DNA of 64,000 nucleotides from Acinetobacter sp. SFB (GTDB taxonomy: Bacteria; Pseudomonadota; Gammaproteobacteria; Pseudomonadales; Moraxellaceae): positions 124,001 through 188,000 of the forward strand of contig NZ_LSZH01000001.1 in NCBI RefSeq assembly GCF_001647545.1, given 5' to 3'. A program made the position numbers and the translations under genes. The notes below the pieces were generated by a model that was not told where the DNA came from, ran no database searches, and was given only the letters and a program-made list of their open reading frames with translations. Shown here one piece after another: positions 28,010 through 33,794 of this stretch. Numbering within the stretch: position 1 is the first letter of the stretch; every line of letters begins with the position of its first letter.

Positions 28010-28294
28010 ATGAGTAAGTATAAAATTGCCCATCTTCGAAAGCAGGGGCAGAATATGATTATTATTCCATTGGATAAAAATTTCGAATATAAAACTAACA
28101 ATGAACAATCTGAAATTGTAGATTCTTTACAATCTTATGCAACAAGTGCTGGTTTAGCAGGTACGGTTGTTCCTGTGTGGCTGCATGGTCCTCAAATGAA
28201 GTTTATTGCACCGAGACCATGGCATCCATTTTTTAAATCGTTGACCTGGAATGCTGTTATAAGCAATTTAAATAAAGAACTTACTTGTGGCTAG
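28010..28294 (+). CDS. Conserved phage protein on the opposite strand (candidate moron)
   Basis: 94 residues, start ATG with AGGCGG five bases upstream. The C-terminal half, AGLAGTVVPVWLHGPQMKF and IAPRPWHPFFKSL, matches a pattern I associate with small uncharacterised proteins of transposable and other Pseudomonas-group prophages; no function is known to me. It has no signal peptide or membrane segment. It is the only plus-strand gene between the repressor operon and the fibre, inserted in the tail module with its own promoter-like sequence, as expected of a lysogenic-conversion gene. Confidence 0.75.
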   Translation: MSKYKIAHLRKQGQNMIIIPLDKNFEYKTNNEQSEIVDSLQSYATSAGLAGTVVPVWLHGPQMKFIAPRPWHPFFKSLTWNAVISNLNKELTCG

Positions 28295-28460
28295 GTAAAT
28301 CTTCAACTTGTAAAAGTGCATCTTGTAGCTGCGCTTTTACAACTTTTAATACTTCAGGATCTAAAGGAGTAACGCCTCCGGTTTTACCTTCATGACTGAA
28401 ACATGAAAACTGTGTATCACCATCAATTTCAACTATTACACGGATATTTTTATTTGACAT
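28281..28460 (-). CDS. Small phage protein of unknown function
   Basis: 59 residues from the ATG at 28460 (MSNKNIRVIVEIDGDTQ), with GAGAAG upstream. The strands and SHEGKTGGVTPLDPEVLKVV suggest a compact fold. Its 3' end overlaps the convergent plus-strand gene by 14 bases. I do not recognise the family. Confidence 0.55.
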   Translation of the reverse strand: MSNKNIRVIVEIDGDTQFSCFSHEGKTGGVTPLDPEVLKVVKAQLQDALLQVEDLPSHK

Positions 28461-28533
28461 TAGAATGCTTCTCAATGGATTGAAAAGTCATTTTGGCAAT
28501 AACCCTAGTGATTGTTCTGGAGGAAATATTTCC

Positions 28534-28857
28534 TTATTTTCTGAGTAAATAAGCAGGTGGTGCACCATGTCTCTTTTCTTCATTTGCTGAATTCATCGAC
28601 TGCATCAATGGACTTGAACCAGAAGGGAATGACATTGGCAAAGGTTTGTTTTGTGCTGTTACATTAATTAGCGTGCTAATTTTACTGACCATATCTTGAG
28701 ATATTTTATTGGTCTGTTCTTGTTGAGCAATCATCTGGTCATATTTAGCTTGGTTTTCAAGGGCTTCTTTAGCATCATCATTGCCAAAAAGAGCTAAAGT
28801 TTTTGCAATAGTTTCACCGAGCTTGTCATCAAAATTTTGACCTGCTTCGGTCGTCAT
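28534..28857 (-). pseudogene. C-terminal remnant of a phage tail tape-measure protein (probable)
   Basis: 107 residues if started at the ATG at 28857, but the frame continues a few codons upstream (WFKPFIRGAY) to a stop near the deletion joint, and no ribosome site is visible. Position just before gpN, and the helical Gln/Asn-rich content ending HGAPPAYLLRK, fit the end of a Mu gp42-like tape measure. The family call rests on position and composition and is moderately sure; a small intact gene is the alternative. Confidence 0.45.
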
Positions 28858-28993
28858 ATATGCACCACGGATAAATGGCTTGAACCACAGTCAGAAGTAA
28901 AGTATCCATAGCACCCAATGGACGGGCATTATTTAAAGCATTCAGTAAAAGCCAACGCATATTTTCACGACGTGCACGGACTAAATCAGTCAT
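28829..28993 (-). pseudogene. N-terminal remnant of a Mu gp26-like (VpaChn25_0724 family) gene
   Basis: 54 residues: MTDLVRARRENMRWLLLNAL...ARPLGAMDTLLLTVVQAIYP matches the start of a small conserved gene that precedes the small terminase in Mu-like phages. It then leaves the family pattern (WCIYDDRSRSKF, stop) and runs out of frame over the next gene. The ATG overlaps the stop of the upstream gene (ATGA). The break marks an internal deletion. Confidence 0.6.
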
Positions 28994-29337
28994 TTTTGGG
29001 CCATTCCTTGTTTAATTTGTACGGTTTCTAATTTTGAAGCCAAAGCATCAAGCTTGGCTTCAATCACGGTTTGACCTCGGATATAGTCTTCACGAGCAAC
29101 ATAGGAGTGTGGCAAATCAATCTGAAACTGATAGAACTTACGTTCTAATTCACGAACGTCCTGCTGACTTTTTGCTGCCTGCTTAGAAACATCTTCAAGT
29201 TGGTTCTGTACAGTTTTAAAGTTGGTGTTTAGATTGAGTTCGATACGTCCCCAAAGAATTTTGACTGTTCCAACCACGGTACTAATGACCGTGATCAGAA
29301 CTAAAATCCATTGGTAGGCTTCTAATTGAATCGCCAC
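28990..29337 (-). CDS. Phage DUF2730-like membrane-anchored coiled-coil protein
   Basis: 115 residues. One N-terminal membrane helix (WILVLITVISTVVGTVKILW, about residues 10-29) is followed by a coiled coil (LEDVSKQAAKSQQDVRELER) and a second helix at the end. The shape and position match Mu gp24-type/DUF2730 proteins of the pre-terminase cluster. A GTG start at 29337 with GGGGG four bases upstream. Its stop overlaps the next start, implying coupling. Confidence 0.65.
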   Translation of the reverse strand: MAIQLEAYQWILVLITVISTVVGTVKILWGRIELNLNTNFKTVQNQLEDVSKQAAKSQQDVRELERKFYQFQIDLPHSYVAREDYIRGQTVIEAKLDALASKLETVQIKQGMAQK

Positions 29338-29346
29338 ATAACCCCC

Positions 29347-29730
29347 TTAACCCACAAATGCTTGTAATACTGATCGACCACTGTTCAGCATCGTAATTAA
29401 TTGATCAATAAACCAGGACACAGTGGTTCGCCAGCCAGTCCAAATCAGCTTAATTTCAGCTTTGGTTTCTACATATTCTTTTTCAATAAAGTCCAGTACG
29501 GCCAGTTTCTTTTCCAGACCTTTTAGTACCCCTTCATTTTCTACCGATTGCATGGCATTGGCTGTTTCTTGCAGCAAGTCATAGACGGCTACCAAGGTCA
29601 GCTTTGAATTGGTGTAAGTCTGTTTTGTTGCAATAATTCCGGCTTCAATGGTTGCGCTAATGTGTCCATAGTTTTTCAGAACAAAGTCAGCTAAACCAAT
29701 GATGGCGTTTTTTGAGAATTTGACTTGCAT
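29347..29730 (-). CDS. Phage protein of unknown function, lysis-region cluster
   Basis: 127 residues, helical (IEAGIIATKQTYTNSKLTLV; LKGLEKKLAVLDFIEKEYVE), with a mildly hydrophobic end (WFIDQLITMLNSGRSVLQAFVG). No family recognised. It sits between the holin-like gene and the DUF2730-like gene, ten bases before the latter, in an unbroken minus-strand cluster. Confidence 0.6.
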   Translation of the reverse strand: MQVKFSKNAIIGLADFVLKNYGHISATIEAGIIATKQTYTNSKLTLVAVYDLLQETANAMQSVENEGVLKGLEKKLAVLDFIEKEYVETKAEIKLIWTGWRTTVSWFIDQLITMLNSGRSVLQAFVG

Positions 29731-29846
29731 GATTGTTTTCTCATTTTAAATTGTTGTATAGGACTGCGTATCCAGTCGTAAGCATCCATCACCGCATAGA
29801 CCAGAACAGCAGCAAAATTCTTCCGTACAAATATTTTTAAGGCCAT
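29691..29846 (-). CDS. Possible 51-residue phage ORF bridging two genes
   Basis: An open frame from ATG 29846 (inside the end of the holin-like gene) to a stop at 29691 (inside the next gene) encodes MALKIFVRKNFAAVLVYAVM... followed by DAYDWIRSPIQQF. It fills the otherwise empty stretch 29731-29836 and has one short hydrophobic segment. There is no good ribosome site, so expression would rely on coupling. It may not be real. Confidence 0.35.
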   Translation of the reverse strand: MALKIFVRKNFAAVLVYAVMDAYDWIRSPIQQFKMRKQSCKSNSQKTPSLV

Positions 29847-30454
29847 AACTTAATTGCTGGACTTTGATTGATATAACGCCCGACAAAACCACAAAAAGCA
29901 GTCCAGGCAATAACATAGAAACGAACATGCTCGGGTAACAATGCAAGCAATGCATCAGGAATAGGGGTCACAGCAAAGAACATCACCAGACCAAAACACC
30001 AGTTACTGACCCATTTCCACGAATCACGCCAGTTGTGGACAACGACGCTGTTATTCACAAATGGCAACAGCTCGCCTGTAACAAACTGACTCCGGGAACG
30101 ATCTAGATCGTTATTTAAGCGGACAATGGTTTGTTGTTTTTGACTGACTTCATGTTTTAAATCACGAACACGTTCAGACAGTTCATTAGAACGTTGTCCC
30201 TGAGTGGTCAACAGTTTCTTTTTTTCAACAAGATCAAGCTGTAAATGATCAAGCTGGCTTTCGCGTTGGGATAGCGTTAGACGTAACTTTTGAATCTTGT
30301 CGGACTCGTTAGAGCGTGCTTCAGAATCCTGTTGCTTTAATATTTTTTCATACTCAAGGGCTTGATTTGAAAGTGCCAGTGCAACTTCAGCTTCAACACG
30401 TTTATGAACTTTGACAGATTGCGGGACTTTGCGTCCCTTATGTTTTGACTGCAT
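29837..30454 (-). CDS. Holin-like membrane protein with an N-terminal coiled coil
   Basis: 205 residues from the ATG at 30454. Residues 15-125 form a long charged coiled coil (KLRLTLSQRESQLDHLQLDL; LSERVRDLKHEVSQKQQTI). The C-terminal part (WRDSWKWVSNWCFGLVMFFA... and FYVIAWTAFCGFVGRYINQ) has two membrane helices in the layout of DUF7940/class II-type phage holins. It lies directly after the endolysin remnant. A spanin-like role for the coiled coil is possible but not shown. Confidence 0.65.
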   Translation of the reverse strand: MQSKHKGRKVPQSVKVHKRVEAEVALALSNQALEYEKILKQQDSEARSNESDKIQKLRLTLSQRESQLDHLQLDLVEKKKLLTTQGQRSNELSERVRDLKHEVSQKQQTIVRLNNDLDRSRSQFVTGELLPFVNNSVVVHNWRDSWKWVSNWCFGLVMFFAVTPIPDALLALLPEHVRFYVIAWTAFCGFVGRYINQSPAIKLWP

Positions 30455-30456
30455 TA

Positions 30457-30552
30457 TTATTTCCCCCAAGGTAGTTGAAAATGTGGACCATCTTTAAAAG
30501 TTCTCCAGTCGCCACCCCATTCAATAGGGACATTGAGTTCTTTAATGTTTAA
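30457..30552 (-). pseudogene. C-terminal remnant of an M15-type phage endolysin
   Basis: Reads LNIKELNVPIEWGGDWRTF then KDGPHFQLPWGK and stop, the typical last block of VanY/L-Ala-D-Glu peptidase endolysins (peptidase M15), including the WGGDW and PHFQL metal-site region. Upstream the frame is closed by stops and the remainder of the enzyme is absent. It abuts the truncated transposase. Confidence 0.7.
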
Positions 30553-30605
30553 TTAAAATCATGGCAGTTCTGTAGTCAGTCAATTGAATAATTAACCGAA
30601 GGTTC

Positions 30606-31580
30606 TCAGGTAGTTTGTCCAGGTAAGTCAATCGACCAGCCGACCAAGCGACGTGTTGCGACATCAATAATGGCTGTGATTTCAGGGCGAAAAGGTTTAC
30701 CATGCATCGGATGTGCAATTTCAGCATCAAAGCAATGACCATCTGCGGTATACACATCCGTCGGCAAAAGTTGCTCAGTATCACGACGGATAAAAGGCTG
30801 TAAGTTCTTTAACTCACGGTTACCCATACGTCCGCGCTGAGCTTCAACATTGCCCATTTTTTCCTTAATAAAACGGTATGCCTGGTTATACGTTGGACAA
30901 GGTACATCGGCTTTTAAATAGCTTGGAAGTAATTCCAACACAGCAGCTAATGTCGGTTTTTGTGGTTGTGCCCAAAGCTTTAATAAATCCATTGCCCAGA
31001 CAGGAATCTCTGAACGACGAGCTTTAGGTGCTAAGACACTGATGACATTAATTTTGTGTTGCTCAGATTCTTCAACAGCTTTCACCCAGTCAAAAACACT
31101 GCGACGTGATACAGTTCGGCCTTCACCAGCTTTAGCATTCGCTTTCTGAACAGTGAGCTGCATTTCTTTAGGCAAAATAAGAGCCTCTGCATCAGCAATG
31201 AATTTCTCGATTGCAGGTGTCTTTTTGGTTCCTTGCTTAATTTGCTGCTGGATATAGCGCACAACAAATAAGCGGCTTTCAGCTATCTCTCGTTGCCAAT
31301 TCAATAGTTCATTAGATTGCTGATTACATATAACTTGTGTTGGGATTTCCTGTACTTTTACTTCAGAATTAACTTGGCTTTTAATTTCATTTAAATGCAA
31401 AATTGATTTAATTTCACTATTAACTTCGTATTCCTTTCGGATACCACCTTTTCCTCGGCTGGGAACTTCTCTATACTTCCAATTATTAGTTTTTACTAGA
31501 TATTCCCAACCTCTACGTGTAGTAGGGAAGCCCTCTAGTTTTAAAGCTAATAGGTCAGCAATATTGTAGTGTGTTTTCAT
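30606..31580 (-). pseudogene. Truncated MuA-like transposase
   Basis: 324 residues against about 650-700 in the family. The N-terminal Mu-type DNA-binding domain (EGFPTTRRGWEYLVKTNNWK then GKGGIRKEYEV) and the linker are intact. The catalytic rve/DDE domain begins with the first Asp in VYTADGHCFDAEI and reaches ATRRLVGWSIDL, then ends at PGQTT and stop. The second Asp and the Glu of the DDE triad, and the MuB-interacting C-terminus, are missing, so it cannot be active. It could still bind the end repeats. ATG at 31580 overlaps the ner-like stop (TGATG). Confidence 0.88.
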
Positions 31581-31849
31581 CAAGCACATTCCTTATTGCT
31601 GTAACGTGGGTAGATACGTTGGTTCTCTTTAGTCCAACGCTCTGGAAAGAGTATGTACAAAGGCTTTCCCAGAAAGTTGGCAATAACTAATTCGCCTTTT
31701 TTACTTGGGTGATACAGTGCATTACGGACTGTCCTGTCAGACAGTCCGTAATCTTTAGCGAGTTGAGTAACGCTTTTTCCCCGTCTCTCAATTTCTGCTT
31801 TAATACTGTATCTATCCCATTGTTCTGTGTGGATTTCCTTGAATCCCAT
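31580..31849 (-). CDS. Ner-like phage transcriptional regulator
   Basis: 89 residues with a helix-turn-helix, SVTQLAKDYGLSDRTVRNAL (about residues 26-45), followed by a PEW-like C-terminus (YILFPERWTKEN), as in Mu Ner and Nlp/SfsB proteins. In Mu, Ner lowers transcription from the early and repressor promoters. It is divergent from the repressor across a 143-base operator region and is the first gene of the early operon. AGGAGG-like AAGGAGGTT precedes the ATG. Confidence 0.85.
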   Translation of the reverse strand: MGFKEIHTEQWDRYSIKAEIERRGKSVTQLAKDYGLSDRTVRNALYHPSKKGELVIANFLGKPLYILFPERWTKENQRIYPRYSNKECA

Positions 31850-31922
31850 AAGAACCTCCTTATGCCGTAATGGCTTTTTTTAACTCGTTAGAATGGGTAT
31901 TTACCCTTTCACGAACAAAGAT

Positions 31923-32081
31923 ACTTCGTAATAACTTCGCAGTCAACACTTCGCAATTAAATTTACGAAGTAATTTTATGGGGATTTTATAAGTGGTTGA
32001 TAATAATGATATTAATTTACTTCGCAATTCTAATTTTAATTGTGCCGAGTTTTCGCAATTTAAAGAATTTAATTGCGAAGA
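31923..32081. promoter_or_regulatory. Repressor/Ner operator array, ACTTCGYAA repeats
   Basis: Copies of a 9-bp element: ACTTCGTAA 31923, ACTTCGCAG 31934, ACTTCGCAA 31948, inverted TTACGAAGT 31963-31971, ACTTCGCAA 32019, a weaker TTTCGCAA at about 32050, and inverted TTGCGAAG at 32073-32080. They cover the divergent control region and the first codons of the repressor, like the operator cluster of Mu. Confidence 0.7.
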
Positions 32082-32721
32082 AGATTTAACCCCTATTCAG
32101 TCTCGTATGTACTTTTTGATGCTTAACGGTTTAATGCCTAGAGGTATAAGTGAGTCTCTATACGGTTGGTGTGGGCGTTTGGGATTATCCAACTCAACAG
32201 TCTTTGGTATTTTTAAGAAAAATAATAAAAATATGCACTTATCTGTAGCAGAAAAAATTGCGAAGACAACTGGTGCAAATGTTGAATGGTTACAGCATGG
32301 GACTGGGGAGCCAATTAAAATATGGACTTCAGAGGATATTCTTCAAAGACAAATCGACGAAGCTTTTGAACAAGATGAACCAAATTTAGTTTCTGAATTA
32401 GACACTTCATTACTCAAACAAGCTTTTGACACATTAGAACAGGCACTTGAAACAACTGGTCGCGTAATGCAACCTAAAGGTGTGAGTCGCTTCGTGGCAA
32501 CGGTATACGCAAGTTTAAAAGAAGATGAAGAAATGGATACAGTTGTTTTACAAGACTGTATTCTGACCGTGGAAGAGGCACTTAAGGCTAAGCGACGAAC
32601 CATGTCGTCGAAAGCAAAAACTGATTTGATTCTAGCTATTTACGAGCTGTATAGTGGCAATGCTTTATATAAGGAAGCAATGACATCAACAATAAACCAG
32701 CTAATAAGGAGCGTGTCTTAG
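31993..32721 (+). CDS. Phage repressor (CI/Mu c-like) with N-terminal helix-turn-helix
   Basis: 242 residues. After a 40-residue leader there is an HTH domain of the CI-repressor kind: GISESLYGWCGRLGLSNST, then MHLSVAEKIAKTTGANVEWL and QHGTGEP. The C-terminal half is helical with no visible S24 peptidase Ser-Lys dyad, so control by RecA cleavage is unlikely. A GTG start with GGGGA ten bases upstream. It is divergent from ner, as in Mu, and is followed two bases later by a small gene. Confidence 0.85.
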   Translation: MVDNNDINLLRNSNFNCAEFSQFKEFNCEEDLTPIQSRMYFLMLNGLMPRGISESLYGWCGRLGLSNSTVFGIFKKNNKNMHLSVAEKIAKTTGANVEWLQHGTGEPIKIWTSEDILQRQIDEAFEQDEPNLVSELDTSLLKQAFDTLEQALETTGRVMQPKGVSRFVATVYASLKEDEEMDTVVLQDCILTVEEALKAKRRTMSSKAKTDLILAIYELYSGNALYKEAMTSTINQLIRSVS

Positions 32722-32722
32722 T

Positions 32723-33001
32723 ATGCTACAAACCAGTAATGATAAAAGCTTTGGATTGAATGATTTAAAAGGACAGGGTATTAAGCTAAGTACCAAAGCT
32801 ATGGAAATATTTAAAGAAGAAGCAAAGGATCAAAATACTTCAGTACAGGTGAAATTGTTTGGAGATGAGCTATTCATACTCAAATTTAACCTGGAAGATA
32901 TATATAATCCAGATAAAGCCGTTACACATATTGTAGGGGCAACTGTAGAAGCACTACTCAATCAAATCTCTCTTATTAAAACGGTGCAAAATAAAAACTA
33001 A
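32723..33001 (+). CDS. Small gene cotranscribed with the repressor
   Basis: 92 residues (LNDLKGQGIKLSTKAMEIFK; FGDELFILKFNLEDIYNP). No recognised family; soluble and mixed alpha/beta by composition. The ATG is one base after the repressor stop codon, so translation is probably coupled. As the gene nearest the phage left end and expressed with the repressor, it may be an immunity or conversion function; that is inference. Confidence 0.6.
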   Translation: MLQTSNDKSFGLNDLKGQGIKLSTKAMEIFKEEAKDQNTSVQVKLFGDELFILKFNLEDIYNPDKAVTHIVGATVEALLNQISLIKTVQNKN

Positions 33002-33033
33002 GAAAACACCACATTCAGAGAAACTCTAAAATT

Positions 33034-33185
33034 CAGTGCAAAATAAAGGGCAAATCAAGTTCAACCTGGTTTGCCCTTAAAAAATCTTTCAAATCCTCAT
33101 CAGCTCTAGCTTTCATCCCACATCATCCCAGAACTTCCCGAATCTTCCCACATCACACTAGTGCAGAATAAATAGATAACTCACA
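33034..33185 (-). repeat. Prophage left-end transposase-binding sites and terminus
   Basis: Inward-facing copies of the end motif: TATTCTGCACTA (reverse of 33159-33170) 15 bases from the terminus TGTGAG at 33185, and TATTTTGCACTG (reverse of 33034-33045), 125 bp further in. The wide spacing contrasts with the tight right end, as in Mu. An inverted repeat AGGGCAAA / TTTGCCCT lies between them at about 33046-33078. Confidence 0.85.
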
Positions 33186-33190
33186 GATAG
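33186..33190. repeat. 5-bp target-site duplication, right copy (GATAG)
   Basis: Identical to 20932-20936 and directly abuts the prophage end. Confidence 0.9.
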
Positions 33191-33456
33191 GCACAATGCA
33201 ATGCGATCTGGTTTTGTTTGGCAATTGCCAGTTTTTGATCTTCTGGAATTTGTTCAATTTGATACAGTTTTTGCTGGGCTTTACTCAGCTGTACCAAGCT
33301 GCGTTTCTGTTGCATGCTTAGTAGCTGCTGATTGTTGATCCAGCTTGCCACATCACCACGTACGCCATTGTAGTCCACAAATAGAGGAGATATCAGTTGA
33401 CAGCCTGTACTCAGCACAGCAATTAGATTTATAGCTATTAATTTAAAGTGATTCAT
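33186..33456 (-). pseudogene. N-terminal part of the lipoprotein-like gene split by the prophage
   Basis: Starts at ATG 33456 with GAGCGAGA upstream and encodes a signal-like N-terminus, MNHFKLIAINLIAVLSTGCQ, with a Cys at position 19 in an imperfect lipobox, then about 70 polar helical residues rich in Gln. After ...LHCAY it runs into the phage terminus and stops. Residues 33186-33190 are the GATAG duplication. The rest of the gene is at 20795-20936. Confidence 0.85.
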
Positions 33457-33590
33457 ATTTTTCTCGCTCTGTTAAGATTTTTATTTTCGGGATAATAAGA
33501 AAAATAATATGAATAAATACAGGTTTTGTATAAATATTAACTGAAGTTTCTTAAACTGCTTAAAGTCTGAACACTTGCAAAATAAAGGGG

Positions 33591-33619
33591 TTGACGCTAC
33601 TCATTGAAATTTAGATAAT
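33591..33619 (+). promoter_or_regulatory. Sigma-70 promoter of the second tRNA-Met
   Basis: TTGACG (33591-33596), a 17-base spacer, and GATAAT (33614-33619), 15 bases before the tRNA. The layout is the same as in front of the first copy. Confidence 0.8.
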
Positions 33620-33634
33620 GCGCACACAGTTTAT

Positions 33635-33711
33635 GGCTATGTAGCTCAGTTGGTTAGAGCACCGCACTCATAATGCGGGGGTCACAGGTTCAAGTCCCGT
33701 CATAGCCACCA
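33635..33711 (+). tRNA. tRNA-Met (elongator, anticodon CAT), second copy
   Basis: 77 bases with CCA. Differs from the copy at 20652 at two places only: GAGCACCGC against GAGCATCGC, and TTCAAGTCC against TTCAAATCC. Confidence 0.95.
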
Positions 33712-33718
33712 TTTTTAT

Positions 33719-33749
33719 AGACCACGCTCTCAGCGTGGTCTCTTTTTTT
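33719..33749 (+). terminator. Terminator of the second tRNA-Met
   Basis: AGACCACGCT / AGCGTGGTCT with a two-base loop, then a run of seven T. Confidence 0.9.
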
Positions 33750-33794
33750 GTGGCTCAAGAAAATGTAGGTTTATATAAAAATATCATTAAAGAC

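Larger units (their letters stand above)
20937..33185 (-). mobile_element. Defective Mu-like transposable prophage, 12,249 bp
   Basis: Both termini read inward as TGTRAGTTWTC (TGTAAGTTTTC at 20937, TGTGAGTTATC from 33185). They are flanked by the 5-bp repeat GATAG and carry internal TATTYTGCACTA sites. Gene order from the 33185 end: small gene and repressor (divergent), Ner-like regulator, MuA-like transposase (truncated), endolysin remnant, lysis-region genes, gp26-like remnant, tape-measure remnant, then homologues of Mu gp43 (N), gp44 (P), gp45, gp46, gp47, gp48 and a tail fibre. This is Mu order with at least two internal deletions. No MuB, terminase, portal, head, sheath, tube, Mom or Gin is present. 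Transposition would need a transposase in trans; the prophage is defective. Confidence 0.93.

Noticed and set aside
29746..29955. A 69-residue Cys-rich ORF overlapping the holin-like gene, as an Rz1-like lipoprotein
   Set aside because: No lipobox or Pro-rich Rz1 pattern. The hydrophobic part is the frame-shifted reading of the holin helices.
28990..30454. A new defence or toxin-antitoxin operon in the phage lysis region
   Set aside because: The genes fit the holin, DUF2730 and pre-terminase cluster of Mu-like phages, with no nuclease, kinase, HTH or toxin motifs.
30542..30784. A separate 80-residue minus-strand gene beside the transposase
   Set aside because: It mostly overlaps the transposase in another frame. 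Only its last 20 residues are outside, at the deletion joint, so it may reflect joint sequence rather than a gene.
33046..33080. Inverted repeat AGGGCAAA/TTTGCCCT as a terminator of the repressor operon
   Set aside because: No T run follows on the plus strand. It is more likely part of the left-end complex or incidental.
20652..33711. Integration of the element by site-specific recombination into tRNA-Met
   Set aside because: Two near-identical tRNA-Met genes flank the region, but there is no integrase. The true ends (GATAG plus matching termini) lie inside a protein gene, and each tRNA has its own promoter and terminator.
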